Positions 11,640 through 22,339 of a DNA stretch of 64,000 bases are shown one piece after another. The translations under genes were made by a program, and so were the position numbers. The stretch's first letter is position 1; each line of letters begins with the position of its first letter. This DNA comes from Pachyseris speciosa (lineage: Eukaryota > Cnidaria > Anthozoa > Scleractinia > Pachyseridae): NCBI GenBank assembly GCA_016490735.1, contig JAEMWC010000671.1, forward strand, positions 309,501 to 373,500, given 5' to 3'. The notes under the pieces are model-generated. The model ran no database searches. It was not told the origin of the DNA and saw only the letters and a program-made list of their open reading frames with translations.

Positions 11640-12410
11640 TGGGATTGGCCATTTGTCCTTAGGTTGAACATAGTTCAAAATCCATACAAACGTCTCTAAT
11701 TGGCCATGTTCTAAACGAGTAAGGGCCTGGGAACGAATCCAAACTTCATTGAAAATCAATGAAATTGAACTAAATCGATTTTCACACGAAAAGGTATCTC
11801 AAAATAAGCAGTTTCAGCAAGTTTGAGTACGTTTGGTTGCAAAGCCGCCAGATAACATGCATTTAAAACTTAAAAAATCCCATACAAATGTCTCTATTTC
11901 GGAAAGTGTGTCCCTCCAAACCGTAGTCTCTAATTTTCACAATTTTCAAAATCATTTTTTTCAGCTCCAATTCAGCTGAACAGCGTCAAAGTTGGTTAGG
12001 TGACCATTTTTGAGATGCTCTTTCATGCGGTGGAAGCAATTTTTTCCAATCGATAAATTTTAAAAAACTCGTTCCCAGGCCCTTACTCGTTTAGAACATG
12101 GCCAATTTTGAGGCTGCTTCCTCCAAAACCATATACATTGTATAAACTCTTAGGAATAGTTTTCAGGTTTGTGATAACTGTAAAATTCCGTCATGCACCT
12201 ACTATTTGGATGTAACTGAGGTGAAAATCGCTTTGTTTGCCCATTTTTACGAATATCAGACACACCGTAAAAATTTTCAAGAGTTTATATGGTTTTGGGG
12301 GACGCAACCTCAAAATAAGAGACATTTGTATTGATATTGAACTATGTTTTAAAGTCCATAACTTTGTCTCTGTTCAACCTAAAAGCATCAAACTTGGTCA
12401 AATGGCCAAT
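11640..12410. mobile_element. Nested palindromic element
   Basis: The inner terminal repeats at 11698-11736 and 12069-12107 are a near-perfect 39-bp inverted pair containing GAGTAAGGGCCTGGGAACGA. An outer pair (TTGGCCATTTGTCCTTAGGTTGAAC near 11645 and its complement near 12378-12406) extends the palindrome. Fragments of the inner end recur at 52850 and 53515. No coding content is visible. Confidence 0.65.
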
Positions 12411-13071
12411 CTCAACGGCATGTCAATTTATCGATTGGTTAAAATTTGAAACTCGTCCCATTTCCCTGCGCAACTCCGAAATGACCTATATCGTCTGCAT
12501 GAACCCCTCTCAACCAACCAACCAACAAATGGAGACTGCACACGAGTCTACGCACATCAAAGCGACCAGATCGATGACAGTCCTGACATCGCAAGCGGCA
12601 ATCATAAGTCTTTTCTTTCTTTTGGCACAGGTGACCTCACTGGTGTATTTTGTCCGGTCATGCGCCGGACGTTAAAAATTTAAAACAAGCGTTTATCTAT
12701 TCACAACGAGAAGGGGATTTAGACTTAAGCACTAATGATCAAATAAATGATGGTAGGAAGCAAGTGTTCGTATGTTTCTTCATTTATAAGTATTTCCGAG
12801 GGTTCTGGTTTCTGCGAGATCAATAATCCCATGCAAGCAGTCTTTGCCAGTTGTTGAGGTTTGTTTTCGAGGGGCGGGGATAGAGGGATGGGAGCCCGGG
12901 AGAATAGGGAGCGAAAGGGGTATGTAAGGCGGACCCGGAGAGTGGAAAGCAGAAAGCGGGAGTTCGGAAAGGGCAGGAGACCGGACAGAAATAATTTATA
13001 GGGGGTGTGAGCAACGCCAGAAAGGGTGGGAATAGGGAGAAAAGGTATCTCTGTTCCCCCTTTGTTTTTGC
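12411..13071. other. Gene-free stretch before the BTB gene
   Basis: An open frame at 12331-12675 has no recognised domain and overlaps the palindrome above. A G-rich, pyrimidine-poor segment lies at 12850-13045. This is the 3' flank of the minus-strand BTB gene. The nearest downstream sequence shows no strong AATAAA on the minus strand that I can assign with confidence. Confidence 0.4.
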
Positions 13072-14573
13072 TCAACTTGATGCTTTTTTGAATTGCCTAG
13101 CTGTTCTGTTGCAGTTTTCCAGATCAAAGAGCTTTTTCAACAGTGTCCTGAAATCCCAGTATTCCACCTCGCAATTGGCATACTGAACCCTGCGTCTGCA
13201 GCATTTACACGACAGTTTAAAACGCTCATTAACGCCACACCGATGAACCTCGAAGTTATCACATTCCATCGTTTGCACCTTCTCAGCCACTCTCCTGTAT
13301 ATGCTGGTCACGAGGCTCGAACATGTGTTCACATACTCCCCAAGTGTCTTCTCCAGCTCGAGTATCCTGGCCTTGAAGATTTCGATTTTTGTTTTATCGG
13401 GAAGCTCTTTAAAGTATTCATCTTCTTCTAAAGAACTCAACGGCAAATACTTACTCTCTTGGAGAGTTTCTTTCATCAGAGACTCGAGGCCAAATTTGTC
13501 TGCGATCATGAAGAACTTCACGCAGTTCGTGTCTTGAACACTGCAAGAAAGGTATTCGTAGCAAAGCTCCTTCACTCTTTCCATATGATATTCCTCAGCG
13601 AGTTCCAAGAGAAATTGATAGTTTTCAGCTGTAAGAGGCAGAAAAAGCGTCGCGTTTGTAATTTCATTCTTTAGAAACTGCAAGGAGACTGGGAAGACTG
13701 GGAAGAGTGAAGGATTGTGGGATCGTTTGGGTGGGCGGAATATGACGGAGTTGCACTGATAAGGTGTCTTGGTGTCTACATAGTCGCTAAAGTAGATCCT
13801 GTTAAATCTGTTTAAACAAAAACAATTCTTCCTTCTCAGCAGGCTGCTACTGCAATTTATAACATTTCCCTGTCCACCCAACGTTAATCGCCCATTTTTT
13901 CGGCTTCAGCAGATAATAAAAACCTCGGCCTTTTATTTTATTTTATTTATTTATCTTTCATTTTTTTTGCCTTGATTATTCAGTCTATCACGCTCAAAAT
14001 CATCCAGTAATTTTTAAACATCTGTCAAAGGGATCACATGCTACTGACAACGAATTCTCTTAGCATAGACTCAGAATTGATCAGAGAGTTTAGTTTGAGC
14101 CAAAAATTATTTAAAAGGAAACGCACTATGTTCTCTTGTCATTTATGACATCAGCATTGAATAGCGTCAGGTGATGGGCTCCTGATAGCGTAGACAAACG
14201 AAGCTCTAGATTTCCCACCTGAGGAGGAAAGGGATTTCCGTGAAGACCGAAGAGGAGGGTCTGGGTAGGATCCCTAGCTCTAGAAGACATTACCTGTAAT
14301 TCTTTGCCCCCTTCCATGCGTGTAGGCGATGTTAAGGAGTGCTTCGATCTCTTGAGCCTTTTTCCCGGGTAACTCAATCTCCTTAGCGTCCTTCTCTGCG
14401 AAGTCTGACGTGAACATTTTCTCGAATACTGGGGACCACATTGACAAGGTGCTCTTGTGGACGTGAAATTTGGTTCCTTCCACTGACAACACCACATCGC
14501 TGAAGTGCCATGGTTGCGAGAAATCTGGATTATACATTGATTGCCAGCTATCAATTTCCCTGAAAGGTTTCAT
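13072..14573 (-). CDS. BTB/POZ domain protein with coiled coil and Cys-rich tail (two exons, 278 aa)
   Basis: Exon 1 is 14573-14294 and exon 2 is 13628-13072. The junction is phase 1, donor ACAG|GTAATG and acceptor CTCTTACAG, giving ...RIT|AENYQFLLELAEEY, the usual BTB sequence at this point. The BTB fold covers about residues 20-130: SDVVLSVEGTKFHVHKSTLS, then MWSPVFEKMFTSDF, then the LLELAEEY helix. A BACK-like stretch (VKFFMIADKFGLESL) follows, then a predicted coiled coil (KARILELEKTLGEY), and a basic tail with a CKCCRRR cysteine cluster. Such proteins are expanded in cnidarians and usually annotated as BTB and MATH domain-containing 36/38-like, but no MATH domain is visible here. A role as a cullin-3 adaptor or oligomerisation scaffold is inference from the BTB family. 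The ATG at 14573 is the only in-frame start near the BTB domain. Confidence 0.8.
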
Positions 14574-14599
14574 GTGTCAAATGATTGTGTATCGTGTAA

Positions 14600-14735
14600 T
14601 AATTTCCGAGACTGCGAGTAGCCATCGGCGTTCCTCCTCGCGTCGCGTCTCCTAGCAGCTTCGCGCGCGCGTCTTTCGCCCTCCCCGCCATCCATCGCCG
14701 AAATTAGAGACTACTCGCAGTCTATAATTTCTGCA
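14600..14735. repeat. Short inverted-repeat element just upstream of the BTB start
   Basis: AGACTGCGAGTAG at 14609 pairs with CTACTCGCAGTCT at about 14710-14724. Purine-rich GC-rich sequence (GCGCGCGCGTC) lies between. It begins within about 40 bp of the BTB start codon, so it lies in the likely promoter or 5' UTR. Confidence 0.6.
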
Positions 14736-15314
14736 CTCCCTCCCTCCTAGGACCTATGGCCTGTCTAAAAGAAATTGTCTGAGAATGTTGTGCGAATGTC
14801 GTGCGAAATTTTGAACGTAAATAAACTAGTGTGAAAGCCAGTGCCTTTCTTGTGCTTCCGATGCAACGTACACTATATCGCTAAGGAGAAATAAGTGCAA
14901 CAGATCTTGTGTATAAGCCTCTTGATCGTTGTGCATACATACCAGAGGTTCGTCAAATGAAAAATCCACTGGAGTAGTAATATCGTCTTCCACCGGTTAG
15001 TGAACCAGGCTGGTCAACAAATGCATAAGATCTTGGCCAGCCTTTGTAGGTGTGATGTGTATTGTAAACTACTGCTCGACAGAAGCTGTGAAGCGGCAAA
15101 CGATGACACAAGTCAGTAAACAGACACACTGAGGAGTTAATTATGCTAAGGGCAGAATTCACGACCCCTCGTCACGCATCAATAGTTTTTAAAGAATGCA
15201 CAGTGCTGTCAATCAAATCTCAATTCAATTTATTCAGTTGCTCGAGCTGTGAACCTGGAAAGAAATATGGGGACTAAAACTAACTCACTTTTCCTGCGTT
15301 ATCTGTGGCCTGAA

Positions 15315-15495
15315 GCCTGTTGCAGGAGTTCAGATAGTAAGCGGAGCGCGAAAGTACCGGCAGAGAGACAGAGAGAGGAGAAAATAAAGCGGCGAAAAAC
15401 CGTCCGTCCCTAGCCCCCTCCATTTTTCGCCGCTTTATTTTCGCCTCTCTATGCCGATACTACGCTCCGTTTACTATCTGAACGCCTGGAACAGG
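15315..15495. mobile_element. TIR element (MITE), 180 bp
   Basis: The left end GCCTGTTGCAGGAGTTCAGA with ATAGTAAGCGGAGCG is mirrored at the right end (CGCTCCGTTTACTATCTGAA and CAGGC). An inner hairpin pairs AAAATAAAGCGGCGAAAAA with TTTTTCGCCGCTTTATTTT. It is non-coding. Confidence 0.75.
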
Positions 15496-15647
15496 CTACT
15501 ACCTGGTGCGTTTTTGTTACACTCATCAGTCAAGTGTTTGTCAATTTTCGCTTGAAATCCCTATGCGGTCCTATGATCTCCTAGCCTCACAAAAAAAGGC
15601 AGATTCTTATTTATACTTATACTTATCGACGATTAGCGGACGCGAAG

Positions 15648-17128
15648 CAGGGGCACCCAACGACGTTTTCTTTGCAAATGCTCTAAAAAGCCATTTAAAG
15701 TTGTTTGGAGTGCTTTTAAAGCGAAGTAGATGAATTTTGAGCAGCGCTATGAACATTTGATCTGTTCGGTCGTTCTAGGGGACATTTAGTCCTCTCGAAT
15801 TTTTTTAGGGCTTGTTTTTGCATATTCCGAAAATACCAGCTTTGCATAGAAGCTTCACGAAGATGTAAGGCTACCTGGTGACTCCATGGGACAGACGAAA
15901 ATTTTAGGACTCGTTTTGATATTTACCCGAAAACCCTACGGTTGTGGTTGTGTTGTCGAAATTCTTAGGGCAACAGAACATGTCTCGAAAATTCTAGCTC
16001 TACCGAAAAAACAGAATGTAATGGTTTCAACGCAGCTGTTTGCTATTTGAACGCAAACATCAACTCAGAAGACACTGGATGACTAACAGACGAAGTCAAA
16101 TTGGAAAAAGTGAAAGAAGCTGGAAAAGTGAATTTCCTCAAGAATTAAGTATGTAGAGAAATGCACAGGAATGTTTAAGATGTTTCGGTAGTAGACAGCA
16201 GACAGTTACCAGAGTTACATCCAAAACTTTACTAATCTGACTAATGAACTAATAAACCTGCTTTTATTTCTTTGGCGTTTTCTGGTAATTACGTCTTAGC
16301 CTTTACCATCCTTTACTCAGTTTATTATTATTTTATTTATTTATAAAAAGAAACAACATTTTTTTTAATACAGGAAAGCATTTTTCGATAGTTCTTTTGC
16401 TCTCGTTACTTATATACCTTGAGAAAAATGATGTAACCAGATGTAAAGACCATCAGTATCTTTTACGACTCGTTACTTCCGGGTTGCAAAAAACATTTCT
16501 CAGAAAGAAATTGACAAGAAATGATTTTAATTTCTCCTCTTTGACAACAAGACTAAATTCGTCAACACGGTTCAGCGTGGCGGTACTAATTCACCTGAAG
16601 ACATCACTTGTACATTTAACTTGACTGGAAATCTAAACCTGTGTTCCAGAAAAGTTTTTTCATGGGACTGGATTCCTTGTGTTCCTTAAGGGGCTAGTTA
16701 AATCCTAGCTACTTTCTGGATGGAATGCAGTTGCCTGAGTTGAAAAAAAACATGACGCCCATGCCATGCCACTATCGTGAAGTCATCTACTTACGAGAGC
16801 AAAGTGTATGTTCTTTCCTGAAAAGTCTCGGAATAATTCTGCTTCCAATCCCCACTTTTACAATAAACATCTCCCCAGCGGGCTTTACAGAAATTGCTAG
16901 GACTAACAAGTGAATTTTTTCCTAAAGATTTAGGAGACAAAGTTGGCAAGACGATCGTAGAAAATCATAGGCTAAGTTATGACAAAACCTCCGAAAATAA
17001 AAGATGACTGAAACAGCGCTATTGCCTATCGAATTTTCTAGGCAACCTATATCGACTGTCGAATTTTCTAGGCAACCTATACCTTCCCGAACAGATATTT
17101 CACCGAATACTCTCATTGGGTGCCCCTG
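15648..17128. mobile_element. TIR element with 6-bp TSD, copy 3 (1.48 kb)
   Basis: It starts CAGGGGCACCCAACGA and ends TCATTGGGTGCCCCTG. The flanks on both sides are GCGAAG (15642-15647 and 17129-17134), a perfect 6-bp target-site duplication. The subterminal sequence (GATCTGTTCGG, TTTCGGTGAAATATCTGTTC reversed) resembles copies 1 and 2, but the interior is about 1 kb longer. The longest open frames inside (for example 16397-16624) show no transposase motif, so this may be a longer non-autonomous form or a decayed one. A duplicated GAATTTTCTAGGCAACCTAT unit occurs at 17032-17083. Confidence 0.8.
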
Positions 17129-17156
17129 GCGAAGGAGACCTGGGACTCTGACAGGG

Positions 17157-18506
17157 CCGGTGTCACAGTGATATGTGTATCCCCGTGATATGTGTATCCC
17201 CATACACATGTAACGAGTGATATGTGTATCCCCGGTGGGGATACACAAAACACTGATTGCTCGCAAAATGGCGTCAAATACATTAGACTGAGGCGAGAGT
17301 CGGATTGCCAATAGCGAATTTTACGGCTGAGAAGTGTAGATTTATGTTGGAGTTATATCGTCGGACACGTTTGGTTGGTTTATATTGCGCGTAAAGAAAT
17401 CCCCTGGTGATAAAAGTTTGTTCAAATCATGAGCAAAATGGGAACATGCAATCGCATAACATCGCTGCTGAACAACACTTCAAACGTTGAACAGGTTGAA
17501 CAGCGCGTAATTAAAAGTGTTTACAGGCGCAGTGCCACAATCTCCGGCGGTAACGAGCATTCGTTGCACAGAGCGAAAAAACCAACTAGCAAACATCAGG
17601 AGCACCCAACGACAAGTTTCGGTAGATATCTGTTCGGTGGAGGGTAGTTCGCCTAAGGCTTTCGGCGCCGATTAAAGAGTGCACTCGGATTTTCGTAAGT
17701 AAAACGTGGCCTAAAAGATTCGTAATGTGGCAATCTTAACCCCTGAGGTTTTCGGAAAGGTCGTTATTGCTGTTTTTGGCAGTAAAAAACGTCCGCTAGC
17801 ATTTTCGGACAGAAAAAAAGGTTCCCTAGAAAGTTCATTTCAGCTAGTATTTTCTCAAAGAAAGATTTTGTTCCCTAAAATTTTCGGGCAATTAACATTT
17901 CAGCTAGCCGGGAATCCGAACAGATCAAAGTTTTCTAGCTAACCAAAACATCACTTTAAACAGACTTCAAACACCATAACGTACTTAAAAATGCCTTTCT
18001 ACAACTTTTGGCTGGTTTGGCTCGTTGGGTGCCCCTGAAACATGAACAAAACTGTGTTTAGTCACAGCCTGTGTGTTTAGCGATATAAATTATGCACGAA
18101 ATTTGAAGTTCGAACGTCTGCATTCTTGACCTCCAAAAGCGTTAAGCCCCGGCTACACGTTCAAACATTGTTATAAAACATTTGTTGGACGAACAATGTT
18201 AGAACGTGTAGCATGCATGTTTGATGACGTTTGTTCAACATTTTTTGTTGGAAGAATGTTTTGATTTCGATCAAACATTTTCTCCAACATACAACAAATG
18301 TTGAAGCGTGTAGCCGCCCTTTCAACAGTGTCCTCAGTACTGCAAAGACCAATTGATTTTGGAGGGGACACCCAAAACACTGGGGATTTGGGAGGGTACC
18401 GGGGGATACACAAAACACTGGAGTAATATGAGAAGGGGATACACATATCACTAGTGATATGCGTATGGGGATACACATATGGATACACATATCACTGTGA
18501 CACCGG
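17157..18506. mobile_element. TIR element bearing ATATGTGTATCCCC repeats, interrupted by another transposon
   Basis: CCGGTGTCACAGTGATATGT at 17157 is mirrored by ACATATCACTGTGACACCGG ending at 18506. Inside each end lie several copies of GATATGTGTATCCCC and GGGGATACACAAAACACTG. The middle is interrupted by the 441-bp element at 17597-18037. Positions 18145-18310 form a separate AACATTTGTTG-rich hairpin beginning CCCCGGCTACACG. A short frame from 17429 is cut by the nested insertion. Confidence 0.65.
17597..18037. mobile_element. TIR element with 6-bp TSD, copy 2 (441 bp)
   Basis: It has the same ends as copy 1: CAGGAGCACCCAACGA at the start and TCGTTGGGTGCCCCTG at the end. The flanks are AAACAT on both sides (17591-17596 and 18038-18043), an independent 6-bp target-site duplication. 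It aligns with copy 1 over its whole length with small indels. Confidence 0.85.
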
Positions 18507-18643
18507 GGTTTGTGCTGGTCCGTTTGGCCTGCCCAAGACATTTTTCTACACAGGAACGATCTGTGCGCAAAAACAATCTCTTGATGCGTTACAAAGAGAG
18601 CGACTTTCAATTGAGTCGTTGTAAAACCTGAACTAAAGCACAG

Positions 18644-18682
<39 letters not shown>
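18644..18682. repeat. Poly(A) tract, about 39 nt
   Basis: This is an uninterrupted run of A after GCACAG, followed by another copy of AGCACAG. A retroposed tail or replication slippage are both possible. It directly precedes the dispersed repeat at 18690. Confidence 0.9.
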
Positions 18683-18683
<1 letters not shown>

Positions 18684-18689
18684 CACAGT

Positions 18690-18955
18690 AGTCTAGCCAA
18701 TCAAATCAGACGCAATCAACGCAATGAGCTAATCAGAATTCAAAGGGAGTACTTGTAGCCGGCGCCAAGCGCGGGAAAATGTGCTGGCAAGTCACGCTTC
18801 ATGCTTGGTTTTGCCGGTTTCACTTCTCAGTGGTTGTGAAGTTGAGAAAGTAGCGCGAGTGTTCGCAAATCAGTCAGTCAGGGCGAAGTAATGCAAAATT
18901 AAAAAAAGCGAGAATTACTTTCGGCACTGAACTGAAAACTGCTCTATTTATGCTC
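18690..18955 (+). repeat. Dispersed repeat (copy 1 of 3 seen)
   Basis: It contains AGCCAATCA, CTAATCAGAATTC, a GTAGCCGGCGCCAAGCGCGG block and AAGCGAGAATTACTTTCGG. The same order of blocks appears at 29950-30195 in the same orientation and at 48600-48860 in the opposite orientation. Family unknown; it may be a short interspersed or inverted-repeat element. Confidence 0.55.
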
Positions 18956-19338
18956 AGTTTCTTTTTAGAGCGATTGCAATGAGTTTCATTAAGATGTACT
19001 TCACTTGCTTTTCCTTTAAAATTTATCTTCACCTCACCAGCAGGATTGTTTCTTATGATTTGAAAAATGCAAAGCCAAAATTAAACAACTCAGAGACACT
19101 ACTCACATTAAACACTATAACATTCATTTGATAATAATTATTGTTGGCATAAATATCCATTCAATGAGTTTTCTGTATTATGATGGATTCATCTTGCTAT
19201 GTCATCCCTTGAGATGATGTCCAAGCTATGAATTGAAAATGTGTGAAGCATTGGGTTGCAATATTCTGTTCCAACTATCATTAGCATATATTGGTAGAAT
19301 CGAATAGACACATCAGAGAACTGAAGCATAATAAAGTT

Positions 19339-19584
19339 AAGGTCGGCACACACGGAGGGACTAGTCCCTGCGACTAGTCCCGGGGACCAAGTCCCTTCGT
19401 GTGAACTACCCATTTTCATTAGAAAATCTAGTCGCAGGGACTTGTCCCCTCAAATTATGCTGGTCCCTGTGTGTGAACTGTTCGTGGGACTAGTCCCTGC
19501 GACCAGTCCCTTCGTGTAAACTCTTCAGGGGACTAGTTGCAGGGACTAGTCGCAGGGACTAGTCCCCTCGTGTGTGCCGACCTT
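19339..19584. mobile_element. TIR element with internal GGGACTAGTCCC units
   Basis: AAGGTCGGCACACACG at the left is mirrored by CGTGTGTGCCGACCTT at the right. The interior is built from about ten GGGACTAGTCCC or CGCAGGGACTAGTC units, each itself palindromic. No coding potential. Confidence 0.75.
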
Positions 19585-19895
19585 TATGAACAATGTTACT
19601 AGGGAGTGCTTGCTCAACCATGACCTCTGTTATTAGCGAAATAGGCCTTGTCATCACACTCACTGGCTACCTTCAGTTTTTTTTTCATTTCAAAATACAA
19701 GCTCTAATTAATTATTGACCCCTAAGAATGTGTGTTTATCAGCAAAAATTGCACATTTCATTTGTATCTTTCCCAGTTATTTGACTGATGCAATGTGAAG
19801 TTTCAGAAAATATGCATTATAGTTCCTCTGAGGGGGAAGGGAAGGGAGGGGTCTACAAACCAGTTTTTCAGGGAGAATTACAAAGCCAATAATAA

Positions 19896-19897
19896 CA

Positions 19898-19950
<53 letters not shown>
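19896..19950. repeat. (AAT)n microsatellite
   Basis: About 17 tandem AAT triplets, continuing as imperfect AAC/AAT units to about 19990. Open frames across it are artefacts of the repeat. Confidence 0.95.
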
Positions 19951-19952
<2 letters not shown>

Positions 19953-20125
19953 TAACCACTACCACCACCTCAACAACAATAATAATCATAATCATAAAAA
20001 ATAAACAAAAAAAGAATTTCCACTAAGGTGGAGTATCCAATCCAAAGACGCTTTGCAGGAGAAGGGTATGGATATTTTGTGGATCAACACATTTTTGATT
20101 TTTTTTCTACGGAATAGAGACTAAA

Positions 20126-22339
20126 TCACTGCACAAATTCAGGTGTTGTCGTGGGAGGTGAGTCTACTTCACTTCCATAGTCAAAATAATTTTCTCTCAC
20201 AGTTGATTTCTGGTCATGTTCAACATTTATATCGCTAGCATCTGTACTACTACTGTCTTCTGGATCATTGCCACACAAGCCAAGAATATCAAGATCTGCT
20301 GCAATCTTTTTAGACTGTTCTTCTGTTAGATATGACCCATCAGACTTTGCCATGGAAGCTGGCTGATCTGTCATGGGTCTTGCAGTAGATGGCCTTGCAG
20401 AAACAGGCCTTGATGACTTGGGTCTGGGTTTTGATAGTTCAACAGTCTGTTGATTTGATTTATTAATTTCTTTATCTGAATGCTTCCCTGATTCTTTCAG
20501 CTTCTTTATCTCTGCATCAAGAACATCTTTAACTTTTTCAATTGATGGCTTCAGCTCATTATATTTTGCATCAACTTCTTGACAGAGGTGGTCCTTGGAC
20601 AGTCTGCTTTGACTGTCATCAGATTTAGCAACTGCCTCTTTTGCATTCTTTTCATCAATTTTTTGTTGATTACAAGGAACCACAGTCCTCTCAGTTCCCC
20701 GGGTTTCTGGATGGTCACAACCCTGTGGTTCTGGCCTGGGTTTTGTGCTTGTTATCCATCTGTACTGACTCCCTTTCTTTGGTTTAGAGCCAGTTGACTG
20801 AGCAATTTCTGTCGAGCGCAATGAATTCCTCAAACCTGTATCAACCTGTTTCCTTGGAGACAGGATTTTTTCCACTCTTTTCTTTCCCAGTTCTTTGATG
20901 ACAGCTTCTAAGTGTGAATCAATCAACTCTCGTTTCTTCTGAATCTCCCTTTCTTTGTCTCCTTCTCGTTTCACTTTCAGCCACGCATCGTAGCTTAATG
21001 ATTGCATCTTTTTGGTAGAGTTAGTGCTGGGTACAGCACTCTTTGATGATTCTTCTCTTGCTGTCTTTGGCCTCTTTGTTGCTGTTTTAGGTCTAGCACG
21101 AGACAAAGATACAGTGCAGTCAACGGCAGTTCTTGGTCGACATTTAATTGTTCTGACATTAGTTGCTTGATCTTCTGACGGCTTTGTAACATAATCATTA
21201 TTGCTTTGATGCTTTTCTACACTACTTTCCTGGGTATTAGGTTTATCTGTGGGTTTACTGCATGATGCAATTGGTGCTTTGTTCATCTCATTTGCCAAAT
21301 GTGAAGAATTACTCTCATTTGGATCACCCTCAAGAACCTTTTTCCCAACAGGGGAGGAATCAGTACACTGAAAACTCCTTACGACCCTGTAGCGAGGGGG
21401 TGGTTGTGGGGATGAATCCCCCTGTGAGATAGTGTCAACTTTTTGTGGTCCAACCCTGCTACGGTTTTTCCTCCATGAAATTCTAGCCTCTTTGCGCTTT
21501 CTTTTGAACCATTCACCAACCTTTTCATTACATTCTATTTCTCTTTCTGCTTTTATCCTAGCTTCCTCCTCCAAGGCAGCCCTCTTTGCCCGCCGTTCTT
21601 TTCGTTCTAGCTTTCTTTGTTTTCGAGCAACTATGGCCTTCTTATGAAGCCAAGATTGCAAAACAGGGTTATCAGTGTCCTTGAGTTGATGCTCTGATCT
21701 AAAATCTTTTCTTGTTCCATCTGAATTTTTCACTTTGCTGCTAAGCTTTTGAGCTTCATTGTGATCCTCGACAATAATATTGTTATTTTTGCTTGGCTCT
21801 TTGACAGACTTGTTTAGTTTTCTCTTCTTTTTCAAAGCCGTGGATTTCTTCTTTTTCTCTGCTTCTCCGTCGCTAATCCATTCTGTCTCCTCGGGTAGAG
21901 GAAAAAGAGGAAAGGACGACAACCTTGTTTGACAACTCTTATTCTTGCAAGTTTTTTCGAACAACACAGGGTATTTTCCAGTAGGACCACTCCTTTCTTT
22001 GCTTTGTTTTTCTGGTTGTTTTTCAACACTGACAACACTCCTTGACGAGAATTCCGCTTCATCTTTCTTTCGATCGTTCTCCTTGTCACTTGCTGACGTT
22101 TCGTCAAGAATTTGCCTCAGAAACAGGAATTTATCCTTTCTTTTTGACTTCGGCATCATGGCATCTCGTGGACAAATTACCCGAATCTTATGTCGATTAC
22201 AGAGGCTAACAGCATCTAGATAACTACTCCCTAGTTTCGTTAAGAGTATTTTCTTTGCTTCTTCACAATGAAACGATGATAACACAAGCTTTCCGATCAA
22301 AATACTACGAATGGTTACATTGCCAGGCCACATTGCCAT
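20126..22339 (-). CDS. Basic coiled-coil protein with WL-x-KK motifs (single exon, 737 aa)
   Basis: This is one uninterrupted frame from the ATG at 22339 (MAMWPGNVTIRSILIGKLVL) to the TGA at 20126-20128. The open frame extends further 5' without another ATG. It is very Lys/Glu/Arg rich. Three motifs resemble the W-[LF]-x-[KR]-K units of CCDC181, CCDC34 and MAP9-type ciliary or microtubule proteins: QSWLHKK (W230), GEWFKRKRK (W277) and DAWLKVKRE (W453), each followed by charged coiled coil. Two regions carry RPxTA-type repeats (about 400-430 and near the C-terminus, ARPSTARP). A microtubule or ciliary role is inference from the motif style; I cannot name the orthologue. It lacks introns, unlike its neighbours, and starts 108 bp from a divergent plus-strand ATG. 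Confidence 0.8.
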   Translation of the reverse strand: MAMWPGNVTIRSILIGKLVLSSFHCEEAKKILLTKLGSSYLDAVSLCNRHKIRVICPRDAMMPKSKRKDKFLFLRQILDETSASDKENDRKKDEAEFSSRSVVSVEKQPEKQSKERSGPTGKYPVLFEKTCKNKSCQTRLSSFPLFPLPEETEWISDGEAEKKKKSTALKKKRKLNKSVKEPSKNNNIIVEDHNEAQKLSSKVKNSDGTRKDFRSEHQLKDTDNPVLQSWLHKKAIVARKQRKLERKERRAKRAALEEEARIKAEREIECNEKVGEWFKRKRKEARISWRKNRSRVGPQKVDTISQGDSSPQPPPRYRVVRSFQCTDSSPVGKKVLEGDPNESNSSHLANEMNKAPIASCSKPTDKPNTQESSVEKHQSNNDYVTKPSEDQATNVRTIKCRPRTAVDCTVSLSRARPKTATKRPKTAREESSKSAVPSTNSTKKMQSLSYDAWLKVKREGDKEREIQKKRELIDSHLEAVIKELGKKRVEKILSPRKQVDTGLRNSLRSTEIAQSTGSKPKKGSQYRWITSTKPRPEPQGCDHPETRGTERTVVPCNQQKIDEKNAKEAVAKSDDSQSRLSKDHLCQEVDAKYNELKPSIEKVKDVLDAEIKKLKESGKHSDKEINKSNQQTVELSKPRPKSSRPVSARPSTARPMTDQPASMAKSDGSYLTEEQSKKIAADLDILGLCGNDPEDSSSTDASDINVEHDQKSTVRENYFDYGSEVDSPPTTTPEFVQ

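Noticed and set aside
13072..13881. Unspliced 269-codon BTB frame
   Set aside because: The part before 13628 has no BTB similarity. Splicing at the CTCTTACAG acceptor restores the expected family sequence.
18161..18700. 179-codon minus-strand frame beginning with poly-Phe
   Set aside because: It reads through a poly(A) tract and transposon terminal repeats; no domain.
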